Assembly: GCF_963855985.1 (NCBI RefSeq)
Contig: NC_087090.1
Coordinates: 18,598,501-18,662,500 of the forward strand
Length of the DNA: 64,000 bases
Direction: 5' to 3'
Source of the DNA: Ostrinia nubilalis
Lineage: Eukaryota; Arthropoda; Insecta; Lepidoptera; Crambidae
In this document: positions 44,901 to 56,580 of the stretch, piece after piece
Numbering within the stretch: the stretch's first letter is position 1
Layout: each line of letters starts with the position of its first letter
Notes under the pieces: model-generated
Databases searched by the model: none
Told to the model about the DNA's origin: nothing
The model's input: the letters and a program-made list of their open reading frames with translations, nothing else
Made by a program: the position numbers and the translations under genes

Positions 44901-47900
44901 TATCAGATGAAAAGCGATTGAATTTGTTAACTGAGAGCGCTCTTCATAAGGAATTACAAATTAATAGGATATAGGTAAGAACACTTCCATCACTGAATTG
45001 TTTTACACTTCAAATAATTGAACAGAAATACGAAGGCTGTTCAAAAAGGAATGAGAATGGGATATCTCTAGCCATCACAAGAATCTGAAAAAAATTGGGT
45101 AGATAGCTTAGTTCTTCACTACAAACTGGTAAAAAAATCATTTAAGTTCACCGTTACTTACGTTTAAAAATTACATTCACCTATTCCAAATCTTATTGAG
45201 TTAGTCGAACAAAATATTATGTTTAACGTTAATGAGTTAAATAATTTCATTAATAATCCAATAAGTAAGTGGGTTTTGAATAAAATCCAAACAAAGATGT
45301 TACATGTAAATTAGGAGACATCTCTCTGAGCGTTACTTTAACTTCATTTATGTTTAACGTTTAAAAATCGTCTAAAAAGAATCCACCGCGAAAGCGCATA
45401 AAAATACATCATGCTTAATTCTCATTTTCATAAATCGGAGCAATGTTCACGGCTGGAACCAAAAGGAGGCGCACTCATATCTCCCAACAAGGTTTAAGCC
45501 GTGACGTACTGTTTCATAAAACGAATCCGAAAGCCACCAGCCGACCGTAAAACATGTGAAATGATTTCTGAAAAATTATCTAGTGATGTATTAGAACTAC
45601 GTTGTATCGGTAATGGAAATCCTAAAATAGTAATTTTTGGGTACTTACCAGAGCTAGGTAAATATTTATCTAGTTGTGCGAGCGACTTCGTACGCGTGAA
45701 AACAGTTTGAATAATATTTCCCGTTTTTGCAACATTTTTTTTATTGCTCCGCCCTTATTGCCTGTAGGGTATGTTATATGCCTAAAGTCTCAAACACATT
45801 TTTTTTTTCAATTCGGACATAAGATTCAAGCAAAAGAACATGGATGGTCGTAGTCTTTCTTCAATTATCTGTTATCTGTTTTAGTATTCTATGTAGTTAT
45901 GTTATAACAGTCTACAAATTTAGATTTTGATGATCGACTATCGATATCAATATGGCCATTATACATCACTTAAGTTCTCTTAGTAAAAACACTTACGTGT
46001 TTATTCCTCTAGAACAACGGGCCCGTCGCGGACCGGGACAAGCGCGGAGAAATATGGCAGGCGAGCACGCGCGCTCTACATAAAGTAGTCTGAAAGTACA
46101 TTCAAAAAATGAATATTTTGGAAATTGCTAATAACACATGAAAGGCAATTTGTGGTCTTCATAGGACCAGCTGCGTTTTCTGCCTCGTACAGTAAAGGCG
46201 TCACCAAAACTAAACTAAAGTATTGTAATAATTTTCAATATACTCAAAATAGCTCCGAGAATACGTCTTCAAAAGCAATCAAACATTTATTAAAAAGTAG
46301 CACGAAAAATGCATTCTCTTAAAAACGGTTGCCAACTTTTTCTCAAAATTTAAACTGCTGCCAAGCCAACCATTACCTTTTGCGCTTTTTTTAAGGAAAA
46401 CTGTATTCTGTAAATGTAACATAGTGCCTTTTTGTGAAGGTATGAAACTGACTAAGTGTGAGATGTAGGCACGATTATTCAAAATGTGTTGCAATGTTGT
46501 CTAAAAAGTCTGATGGTAGCGATTATAAAGATTGATGTTATTATTTGTAGATTGGTGACCAATTAACCAAAATCAGAAATTATTTTTTCATTTTTGTTAA
46601 ATATGCTTACGGTGGATCACGTCGATCCCAAATAATCGCCATTTATCGGTACCCGCCAACAGACGAGCTATCAATAAATTAGGACCCGGAACGCACTTTC
46701 CGAAAATTTCGCGAAAACCTCTGAAAAAAGGGCGAAAACAATTACCGGGAGCGTCGTCCGCCCGACACACGCAATCAGCGTAAATCTTCGGGACCATCTC
46801 TGCTAATTCGCGATAAACAATTTTCTCCGACATAAAAATGCGGCGGCGGATTACCCACTTTGCATTTAGACCGATTGGAGTTTATGGCACGTGGGGGCAA
46901 CATATGGGGAAAGTTGGACGATTTTCAAAAAAACTTTGGTAATTTTCAGCTACTAGCTTTTGTTTTGGGGTTTCACCCGCGTGGCGTTGTCGGGCAATTA
47001 AGACATTTAATACATGAGCATTTTAAATTGCTCAAATATTTTATACATTAAATGTATTAACCAGAATTAAGTATCATTAGTAAATAGGTATCTGTGTAAT
47101 TCTACAAAGGACACAAAGATCCACGGAAATAATACACGAATCTGCTTTTATTATTTTGAGACATTATTAATTAAATTGTAAGCAACACAAACAGTCAAAC
47201 ATTTACATTATTAAAACCAGTAACCAATCCAGAGTTAAAGCTAAATTGATAGCCATTTGGTTCCAAGTAAGGCGTATCGGCGAAGTCAGGTAGATCTAAT
47301 CGCGACGCTGCGAAGTTGCGCATTCCCTTTGCAATAGGGCAAATGAGAGTGAGGCCGTACGCGGCCATCGCAGCCATATTGGCTCTGCTGCTCCGGCTCA
47401 AAGCGGGCAACCGATTCAATTTTCAGGTACAAAACTTCTGCAATGAGAAAGCATTCATATTCGTATTTTGACAAAGATGTTAAGAATTATTAACATTTAC
47501 ATAACTATAATAAGAGCATTCGCACAAAATCTGTTTCAGTTAAGTTTTCTTCTAAGAACGTGTCTACTAAAATCACAACTGTGCGAGTTTGCGAGCTCTT
47601 AAAACAGATGTGAGCTCTTACAATCTTTGGAGTTCAAATCTATTCGTGTACTTACTAAGACACAGCACTCACCACGAAAACATAATATATTATTAAAACT
47701 GCAAACTCTTTAAACAAAAATAATATTAAACTCGGTAGTTACCCAACATTTTATTCCAAAAATTGTTACTGCAACAGACGCTTGGTTGAATAATGAAATG
47801 TAAACTGTAAAAATTACACGCGTTTCTTTGAGACAGTAAAAAGAAACTTAAAAAATAATAGCGAATTTTATGAAACTCTGCGCGTCCTTAAGGCTTTGTC

Positions 47901-49365
47901 TTACACCTTTATAAGATCCTTCTTTTGATGAGCACTCGTAAAATGTTAAGGTTGAAATTATTATATTCAAAGAATATCAATCGAATAACTTATTTTGTAA
48001 GAGATTGGTGTCTGCTTTTGGGTAATAAATAAAATAATGAGAACGACTACTGTGAATATTAAAATGACATCTCAAAAGGTAGACGTTAATGGCTAAATAT
48101 TTTAGCAGTAAACTTCAGTTATTTTACAATTTAGAAATCTAGACAGCTTAATTTTACTGATATTATCACTTTACTTTCCTTTTAATTTGTTTAATTTAAG
48201 CTTTGAAGTACAGAATCATAGTAGCTTCAAACGGTGAGCCGAATGCTAAAGGGCATGTTCTTTCAGTTCGGTCCAAGCAAAATAAGCGGTGCATGAGAGA
48301 TATTTGCATTGTAAAAGCGTTCTACTTTACATTCAAAAATAGTTTTAAAATCTGGCTTCAAAATAGGACCGCAAATTTACAGGCCCATCGTAACTTTCAG
48401 CTAGGTGCGTCATAAATCAGATTTTCGCAAAACCCAGAAGGTCCTGTTGGAAAATCGGGAATTGCCCGCAAGCGCGCGCGCTCCTGCATCACTAGAAATA
48501 ACGGGAAATTCCTGCGTCTACAAGTATGCTTTGGACGGCTCTATAACGAGAGCGCTAGAGGGCGGAATGGCGTGGCAGATTGAGCGCCCGTGGTCAAAGG
48601 ACAGCGTCGTTTATTGCATATTTTAGTCACACAACATCGTTTGATATCGCTTAATAAAGTGCGGTTGTGTATGAGATTAATGTTAGGTATAAAAAATACA
48701 TGAAAATAAGTATGTTTTTTAAGTCATCGTTGATTGTAATAGGCTGTGGTACCACTGACTGTACGTAATAGTTTGAACTTTTATCTTACAAGTGGCTTTT
48801 ATCTTAAAAAATAAAATTATTTGACCAGATGACTAGAAGTAATGTAAACGGCACACTTTCTATGAGCAGTGTTCTTGCAATCGATTATTTTTTTCACGCG
48901 AAAATTGCTAAACGGGTTTTTGAAAGCTCGATCACTTGAATAAGATATCATTGCTGTCGGCACTCAGAAGTCCACCCGCTGCATCTACGCCGCAGCCTTA
49001 CGTCGGCAGTATCAGAGAAGATTAGAAGCTTCGCATGTACGCGATGAGTTTAGGCATTCATAAAGGCCGGCGCGGGCGCTCCATGACAACTGGCCCGGCC
49101 TCCAATTGGAGATATGGGCCGAAAATAGTTTCTGCATTGGCCGACCGAATATTAGGACATTTGTGCTCGACTTGATTATGTCTGCCAGCTACATTCACCA
49201 CATTAGGTCCTACTTTACATATCATAAATAGATGATATAAGGACCTATCATAAACAGTATAAATGTGTGGCATGGTGCGTGGCGTGAGCACAATTTATAG
49301 GTACGAACAAACTCTACTTTTAAAAGATTGTCTTAAATGTGAGCAGCAGGTACTTGCAATCTTTT
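41964..49365. other. Largely unique 7.4-kb sequence, no gene supported
   Basis: Compositional islands lie at 43560-44020, 46000-46080, 46600-47060, 47195-47420, 48430-48630 and 48960-49290. An 88-codon plus frame begins at 43755 but has no domain and no splice context. The minus strand at 47195-47474 is open in two frames over the same DNA. 46600-46860 and 46900-47000 have the complexity and AT/GC texture of conserved non-coding DNA. I recognise no mobile element here, which is notable compared with 4-38 kb. Confidence 0.4.
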
Positions 49366-49371
49366 ATAATA

Positions 49372-49572
49372 TCTATAAAAGCGAAAGGTCACAGACTGAT
49401 TGACTGACTGACTCACTCGTCACGACATCTCAGAAACTACAAGTACTAGGAGTATCTTGCATAGGGGTTCCTTTTAGAACGAATGTGCTCACTGATACGG
49501 GATTTTGCAAAATTCAACCCCTAAGGGGGTAAAACGGGTTCCACGCGTACAAATTCGCGGGCGGCCGCACTA
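49372..49572 (+). mobile_element. Helitron-like element, second family, copy 1
   Basis: It starts TCTATAAAAGCGAAAGGTCA, has a GACTGACTGAC stretch, CTCAGAAACTACAAGT, GGGTTCCTTTTAGAACG, and ends CCACGCGTACAAATTCGCGG then GCGGCCGCAC. It shares every block in order with 62304-62512. It is non-autonomous and its terminus is eroded. Confidence 0.7.
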
Positions 49573-49904
49573 TCATAGTTTTGTTAAGACTAAGAAGTAT
49601 TTCAATTATTTTTATACCTTTGATCAAATTCGTGGAAATGTGCCATACAAATATGCAAGGGCAGTTGCTTGGCTATTTCTTTGGCCATAAACAGGACGAC
49701 ACAAGTCCGTCTCCAACTCAAGATATGCCGTCTTTTGAAAAGTTATTTTTGTTTCGCTTGGGATATCACAGAATATTACGAGTATGTATCGTTTGAAACG
49801 GCTGCTATTTGTAAGATACCATAAGAAACAAGGTATCCACAAAATATACTCGTAAATAGAATTTTGGTTTTAATTCGACAATCTCCTTCTTTTAGTAATT
49901 ATTA

Positions 49905-49964
49905 TCATTGGAGGAGGCCTATGTTCAGCAGTGGACGTCCTATGGCTGAAATGATGATGATGAA
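49905..49964 (+). mobile_element. RTE-like LINE tail
   Basis: CATTGGAGGAGGCCTATGTT followed by CAGCAGTGGACGTCC and GCTGAAATGATGATGATG is the terminal 60 bp of the recurrent LINE, ending in an ATG run. Confidence 0.75.
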
Positions 49965-50589
49965 GAAAACATTGCTGCAAGCAACGTTGACATAGCTAGT
50001 TATTATAATTAATACGTACCTACATCTTTTTAATTTTTAACCTTGTTCCAGTCTAAGCAGAGGTTTAGGTATTTATGACACTAATGAACAAGGGATCCGA
50101 ACCCTGAGCTAACTTGCTAGTTCTATACATGAATAAACAGGTCAAGCAGTCATTAATAATATTTTTAATCAAACAAAACATTTATTCTTCTTCCATATTT
50201 TCTCATATTTTATTACGGTAGTAAAAATGTTATAAATAGATATCATAAAATATTACTCGTGACTTACTAGTTTCAGGATATTTTAGCTTTACTTTAAAAT
50301 ATTTTATAGGATTCCAAATGACGTTTCTCATCGGCTGCATGTAGCCCGCAATATTTCTGCTTTATTATATCAAAACAACGTAAATCTCAGTTCAGTTTGT
50401 ACGGAAGAACGCCTGAGTCAATACCAGTCTATTCTTTAAAGCGAATAACGCTACGAAAGCATTATTTCTTCATGACGTGCACACACACGTATTCGAAGCC
50501 TTTACGCTTCAGCGGGACAGTCTATAAAAAAATACTTTTAATTTTAGTTTATATCCCATTATCTTTTAAGCACCGTGCATCTTGGTTTG

Positions 50590-51040
50590 TCCTTATCTGG
50601 GGGTACGGCAGTGCCCCCGCCAAGTCGAGCGCGAAGCAAACACTGCCGTACCATCCTTTACTGGAACCATTTCGCCGCATTTTCAGGCCCCTATTTGAGA
50701 ACCTCTGGATAAGACCACAACGCAGAAATTTTCGTCATCTAGTAAGCTATAATCATATACTTAAAATCCAAAATTTCAAGTCTGTAGGTCATTTAGTTCC
50801 GAAGTTAAGCGAAAGCAAAGTTTCGCATTTACGACACTCACTCACTCACTGATGATCATCAAAATAGAACTAGTACTTCCCATAAACTCAGAGAGCTGAA
50901 ATTTGGTACAGAGTTAGGGTTTAATGGCCACATAAAGGGAAAACTATAAAAACTAGGAAAATCGAAGATCTGGAGTAACACCACATTCATAATCAATACT
51001 ACTAGCGCCACACCGGCACCGTGGTATTCGCCTGTACCGC
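50590..51040 (+). repeat. Uncharacterised moth repeat with a 12-bp hairpin
   Basis: GGTACGGCAGTG at 50602-50613 pairs exactly with CACTGCCGTACC at 50641-50652 (27-base GC-rich loop). The sequence continues with CCCTATTTGAGAACCTCTGG, ACTCACTCACTCACTGATGA and AGAGCTGAAATTTGGTACAG, blocks I remember from other noctuid-like sequences. The class is unclear; a Helitron relative is possible. A 151-codon open frame crosses its left part but has no protein-like features. Confidence 0.45.
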
Positions 51041-51043
51041 TCA

Positions 51044-51060
51044 CCGCTAGATGGCGCTAG
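51044..51060. promoter_or_regulatory. CTCF-like core motif
   Basis: CCGCTAGATGGCGCTAG contains AGATGGCGC, the core of the insect CTCF insulator motif, and is partly palindromic. It borders a repeat, so it may be fortuitous. Confidence 0.25.
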
Positions 51061-51335
51061 CACTTTGAGCGTCGATTTTCTGCACCGCGGTGCCCAGATT
51101 TTTTTTCCTTTCTAGACCCCCCCGTCGATTAAGTTGAATGTTGTGTAATTTGAATTTGGTTGATTTCGTTTATTATATCGTGTCGTGAGGTTCGCTAAGG
51201 TTAACTTATTATTAAAACAATTCTGATTCGTTGTCAATTTTAAAGGTCGCTGTTTTTAATATCGTAAAAAAAATCGATAATATTTAAGGACGACGACGTT
51301 AAATAATTATGCCACATTCTACAAAAAGAAGTGAA

Positions 51336-51840
51336 ATCCCACCAAAAACATTCTGTAAAAAACTAGCCAAGTCTCGATGGAGCTGCTTGTTTATCTCTAA
51401 AAAGTAATGAAATCTAGACAAAGTCGTGCCAAGTCTATGGTTCCTTACTGCGATTTCTTTATTATTATAGTTAATGTTGTGTGACTTGGCCGTTGAACAA
51501 TCTTTATTAAGATAATCATACATAAGTATTATCGAAATACGCAGCTTTATTAAACCTACAATTGACTGGTTGTTGTTGAATCAACGTTTTCCAAGTGGCA
51601 ATTTTCCATCGTCAATGGGTAGCGGTTCTGGCGACAGATTGGTGCAATGGTGTCATGGAGCACCTGGTTTTGTCACCCTACAACGGCCAAGTCACACAAC
51701 ATTAACTATAATAATAAAGAAATCGCAGTAAGGAACCATAGACTTGGCACGACTTTGTCTAGATTTCATTACTTTTTAGAGATAAACAAGCAGCTCCATC
51801 GAGACTTGGCTAGTTTTTTACAGAATGTTTTTGGTGGGAT
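51336..51840. mobile_element. 505-bp foldback: perfect 160-bp inverted arms
   Basis: 51336-51495 and 51681-51840 are exact reverse complements over all 160 bases. The arms start ATCCCACCAAAAACATTCTG and end GACTTGGCCGTTG. The 185-bp spacer carries a LANCL coding fragment. The only possible target duplication is the 3-mer GAA on both outer sides. Because each arm is the inverse of the other, the same about 50-codon frame appears on both strands. The identity implies recent origin or gene conversion. A transcript would form a 160-bp duplex. Confidence 0.9.
51546..51680 (+). pseudogene. LanC-like (LANCL) protein fragment
   Basis: Forty-five open codons include IKPTIDWLL, then RFPSGNFPSSMGSGSGDRL and VQWCHGAPGFVTL. 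W-C-H-G-A-P-G is the zinc-ligand motif of lanthionine-synthetase-C-like proteins, and the preceding SGN.PSS and DRLV.W are also family-typical. LANCL proteins are cytosolic or membrane-attached zinc proteins that add glutathione to dehydroalanine residues. Of about 400 residues only this piece is present. It is cut exactly where the right foldback arm begins; the rest of the toroid, with the other Cys and His zinc ligands, is absent. No promising acceptor precedes it (ATACGCAG is poor in pyrimidines). I read it as a captured gene fragment, though a single exon of a rearranged host gene is possible. Confidence 0.8.
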
Positions 51841-51897
51841 GAATATTTATAAGGACAAACCAAGATGCACGGTTATTACTCTATTCTACAAACTTTA

Positions 51898-52018
51898 GGC
51901 TGAGTTACAACAACTTACTTTAACCATAACTATAACAATAACCGGTGTTTTTGTATGAAGTTAAACCGATTATTGACGTTTATTAAAGTTAAAGAGAGTA
52001 AGATGGTACAACTCAGCC
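51898..52018. mobile_element. 121-bp MITE, GGCTGAGTT ends
   Basis: The left GGCTGAGTTACAACAACTTA is matched by the inverted right end GGCTGAGTTGTACCATCTTA. Internal TTAACC.TAA / TTAAAGTTAAAG words are also inverted. TTA precedes it; AAA follows, so one flank base has mutated if the target was TTA. It lies only 57 bp from the LANCL foldback. Confidence 0.65.
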
Positions 52019-52019
52019 A

Positions 52020-55000
52020 AACTTTTAAATGATGACAATTCAAACAAAGAAGAAACTCGTGCATATAATATGCGATTTTGGATTGACACCTTGTATTCAA
52101 TACAAAACATTTAAAAAGGTGTCCCATAAATAGCATAGGAAAGCCACTAGTAAAAGATAAGCATAATTTGAAACAAGTAAAGGCTAAAGAACTCGCGGTG
52201 AAGAAACTGTGCCTTATAGGCTACTATTGTATTCTGTGCCTTATAGCGCCGCCAGACGGGCCATAAATCGGAATAAACACTACAATCACTTTACATCCGT
52301 GCCATTTAATGGGGTGCATTACGAATAGTATATCTGGCGAAATTGATGGTTCACCCGCAGCACAGCTCGGCCAGAACCGACAGGTCTTTGGGAGCACATT
52401 TTTAAGCCTCAACTGAAGTAGATCAATGGTAAAGTAAAACATAGGTAATCGGAAAGCCAAGTAAAAAAGATGCATGACAATAATACCTTTTCAACTTTCA
52501 CTAGGAACTTATTTAACATAACGTCTTCTGCTCAGGTTGAACTGGCAAGCTATAGATCCACTACTCTATTTACACAGGAGTCGCGCTGATGCGAACAAAA
52601 AATAGGAATACCGAGCAACAACGACAAAAAACGTTTCTCTTGCCTTCGGTGAAGTTGTCGGTACTGCGCGAGCTGCGCAGCGTCAATGGGCGGGAACATA
52701 AATTCGATTCGGGCACGATCTCGAAAAACCTTTGTGTGTCTTTACGAATGAATTGCAGCTGAATTTGGCCGTTATTATATTAACTGCGGGCAAATGAATC
52801 CAATGGACGCGCCGCAGTCAATAGTTGGAAACTGGAGTTTTGGGAAATGCCCATTGCCCATTCAGCGTGGTGGCGATTTGTGAAACCATTCGCTAAAGTT
52901 TGCTAATCTGATCTATTATTTTCGGTTTGGTGATTGTAAAGAGACCATGATTTTACCTATTTTAGAAATCTTAGGAAATATACATTAATAACCGTTTCAT
53001 TCGATATTGAAGTACCTAATAAAGAAAATCTGATACGTTAAATCAAGTGTCACAAACAAATAAGAAGCTCATAGCATGGTGTATATAAAAATATAGAATA
53101 CCCATCAGATAACCATTAACGTGCATTTTATTTAAGAATTTTGTATATCAAAAATCATACACGGTTCATAGCTGCAACTTAAAAAATGGCAGCACATCAA
53201 CAAGCTTCATTGCGCCGCAGTTGATTGGCCGCTCGCCCACTTTAGTGTAAACCAATTTGTCCCATTCGCCGCCGGTTGTCCCGTTGTCCCCAATTACAAC
53301 TTTGTTTGACTACCCTCGCGTCGAATATCAAATAATTACATTAATTTATTTGTGAAAATTGTGAGGCATGATTTTAGAGCATTTAATGCAACCCAATTAT
53401 CAACTTGAATTCTCATATTTTTGGTATTATTCGATAAATTGTTGAATCAAAATTTTATTATCAACTTAAACTAATTTAATGAATGTGAAAGTATGTGAGG
53501 ATATACGGATCTTACTCGATTACGCAAAAATTATTAAATTAGCAGACAGATTTTCATGAAACTTAATAAACACATAGGTACCAAAAAATAGCTCACGGGC
53601 TTGCTATTTACTGCCTACCGATGTCGCGGGCAAAAACTAATTCTATTTTAAGCGTAAGTTCCAGGTGCTTTGCATAATGTTTGCATTTCCAAAGTGTAAC
53701 TCCACAACTTGGCATAACTCTGGCGCACGCCACGCTGCACCCACACAGAATGCAATAGTTTGGGACCGGCCTAATGCATGCCGAGCTTTATGATTGGCGT
53801 TAATAAAATTTCCCACAAACGCAGGCAAAAAGCGGAATTATTCGAGTTTGTGCCGCAATTTATTGCCCGCGGAATGCGCACGGAAGTAGGGCACTTTAGC
53901 GTGCTTCGTTTTATTCATATTTCACGTTGCATTTTTAACAGAACAAAGAAATAGTTTCTTATGACACGTAGATATTTTGAAATATTTCTTTGAGCGTTGG
54001 CTTTTTCTTTGTGCAGCTGAAAATAGCTCTTGCTTATTAAGTCTTGAACAACCAGCAACCAGAAGAAATTCACTGCACTTTAAATTGGTTAGTTATTTTT
54101 TTACACAGAGCTTGACTTTGTTCTTTGGAATAGAAATGTTTAATATATTTTTTTCAATTTGTGTTAATTTGCCTGGCGCCAATGAATAAATAATTATTAT
54201 GTGCATATTTAGAATAGACAATATTACATACTTACATATCTGTTATACCTACTAATCTGCTAAGATTGCGATTATTATGCCAAATAAAGCCAAATAAATC
54301 ATACGATGTCAAGTTCTCAAAAAGCTTCTCAGATTACTGTAGAAGTACCTATTAGTAAAACCCACTAGAGCAGAAAACCAGAACCCAACTCAGTTTCACT
54401 ATTAAGGACGCACACCTCCTGTTCCTAGACAAGTAATATATTTTCAACTTCCATCAGGTAGCAAACCCTTTTTACATGAAGCATACATCACAACAAAATC
54501 CCCGGCATATATCAAATGACAAGGGCTCGTGGAAATCCCCCCAAAGCAAGGGGTTGACGGCCAAAGCCACCAGTCAATTACGCGCTTGATTCTATCTTTG
54601 ACAAAACACAAAATTATTCATTCGTGATTTTGTTCAAAAGGAAATAGGATTACTGAGGATCGAGTTTTATTTTTGAAGGAAAATACTTTCCCAAGGTTTT
54701 GTGTGAATAGTCTCAAAATAGCTGACTCAGTCTACCGTTTGACATGAATAAATAATGACAGTGACAAATCAATAAACTGATTATATTGCTTCACAATCAG
54801 TTTTAAAAATCGTTACAAGTCTGAGGACAATGAACTTTCTCTCGCGAACAACTTGCACTGGCTGAATGGAAGTGCACATAAACTCACGACCACACCTCAC
54901 AGCAAAGCAACCCCATAAGACCCTATTATACACGTCAAAGCCGTCAATAGTTCCAAGCACCCCCGTCAAAAGTGTCGAATGCCCCACATTACTGGCTTCA

Positions 55001-55535
55001 AACTGTCGCGTGTCGTGACGCGAATGACGCGGTCCTTCGTCACTTCACGTCACGCCGCGTGACACACGCTGAATAAGTGATGACACAAACACGGACAACA
55101 ATATGCTACTACGGTGTATGCGAGACTTTTACTGTCTGTAAACTAAAACCTCTGTACAAATGACTGTTTTATTCTTGGAAATAGGTCGTTATTCTTTTGA
55201 AGTTACTTTATCTACGTAGATTTAAATTTCATTTCTCTAATAAGGTACCAAATAGAACTGTATTTTGTCATGAAACCAACAACAATCATACCTTTGTTCT
55301 GTGTACAACTGCAATATAGTGTATCAATAATTCAGTCGAACTAAATTCTAACGCTGTGTCTGCAATCACAGTCAACGTGACAGCGAACGCGTGTAATCAA
55401 TGATATCCAACAGGTTGACTCTGACGTCATCATTGACATAATAGAATAGACGCAGTATAAACTTGTGTCTCGGTGTCGCGACTATGTCATGCCAATGGCA
55501 CTCTATCGTATACATAAGCAATCATAATAAAAGTC
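52020..55535. other. Unique sequence rich in conserved-element-like blocks
   Basis: Candidate regulatory blocks: 52225-52390, 52640-52900, 53190-53330 and 53640-53940. The last contains TTTGCATAAT (53669) and TTTGCATTT (53680), POU-octamer-like words, in a complex GC/AT mixture. 53510-53640 ends in TGTCGCGGGCAAAAACTA and may be a decayed Helitron. 55010-55080 is an ACGT-rich patch (CGTCACGCCGCGTGACACAC). No coding exon is supported. Confidence 0.35.
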
Positions 55536-55541
55536 ACATAC

Positions 55542-55574
55542 CTTGTTCTCAGTGACAAACTTCGTCACTCCCAT
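55542..55574 (-). CDS. Candidate first coding exon (MGVTKFVTENK)
   Basis: On the minus strand, TCAATGG starts an 11-codon frame MGVTKFVTENK that ends in phase 0 at AACAAG|GTATGT, an acceptable donor. Upstream on the same strand is a pyrimidine-rich leader (GCTTTCTTTCTTCA) that could be 5' UTR. The peptide is too short to name a family. It could start a gene running towards lower coordinates, or be chance. Confidence 0.3.
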
Positions 55575-56532
55575 TGAAGAAAGAAAGCTTGAAATTATCG
55601 GGAAGCAAAGTGGAGGTAGCTCAGGTTTTTATTCTTATTAAGGAATCTTTACTCTAGTATGCAATATTTTTGCTAAACTAGCAATTATTCTCACTAAGCA
55701 CTTTCAGTAAATTCATTGAAACCCGGTTCTTCGTAACAACTAAGGATGAGAACTCTGAACAAGTGTTCGGAGTTCTCCTTCTGCGTCCGTTTCCACTAGA
55801 TCACTGATAACCGGCATTAGAATGCAATAATAACGCTTCATGCGAATTACATCGCGATGGCCCGGGGCACGGCTTACAATGGCGTCGATTCGGACGATGT
55901 TGCATTAGGCTGACACAGGCGCGGTAATTGAATGCGTTGTTGTCTAACTAGCGGATTAACATTGCTTTACACATGCTTATTATTAGAATGACAAGATAAT
56001 TATAGATGATAGATGTAAGGAGAACAGCAATTTTGAGAATGATTTAGTCAAGTATACGAAGCTTTACGCTCGGTTTGTCTGGCAGAAGTACCTTTACACA
56101 ACATTAAAAACAAGAAAAGCGAGCTGGAATTTCTACGAGTATAAGTCGTTATTCAGTTGGTTTATTTTTAGAAACCATGCTTATTATTAAAACACCGCTT
56201 GTTTTACCTTATTGCGACAAAGAAATTTAATAAACATCAAACATAATATTGTTCCCACGACATAGTAGTTCGGGCATTCATATCGCATCGTTATTCTGTC
56301 GAACCAGCGCGGGCCGACTGAATCCGCAAACTTTTTATTGCGGGGCTAACAGTTGTTTTGTTTTGTTAACTGCCTTACACCTCTTTCACGATGTGTCGAA
56401 GGACACATTTTATTGATATTGAGATTATAGCACATTTTACGAGTATGTAGATATTAACACAATTACTCAATGAATGAGCTTCTTACAGCTATTATGTAAT
56501 AGTTTTGAAAGTTGAAATAAGTAGGTATTCAC

Positions 56533-56580
56533 CCGATTATCGCCAGGTGTCTTCTTCACCTCCACATTCGCAGCAAGATC
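56533..56580 (-). CDS. Candidate 48-nt internal exon
   Basis: On the minus strand the acceptor TTATTTATTTTTGTAG is followed by 48 nt open in one frame (DLAANVEVKKTPGDNR) and the donor CGG|GTGAAT. The length is a multiple of three. The frame that would follow the exon at 61950-62141 (two carried bases) hits a TGA after eight codons, so the two are not adjacent coding exons unless this is the terminal one. No family is recognised. Confidence 0.3.

Noticed and set aside
50397..50852. 151-codon plus-strand open frame
   Set aside because: It runs from unique DNA into an uncharacterised repeat and through its hairpin; composition and lack of any motif suggest chance.
51299..51898. Two related proteins encoded on opposite strands
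   Set aside because: The identical peptides arise solely because the 160-bp arms are exact inverses; neither frame matches a family.
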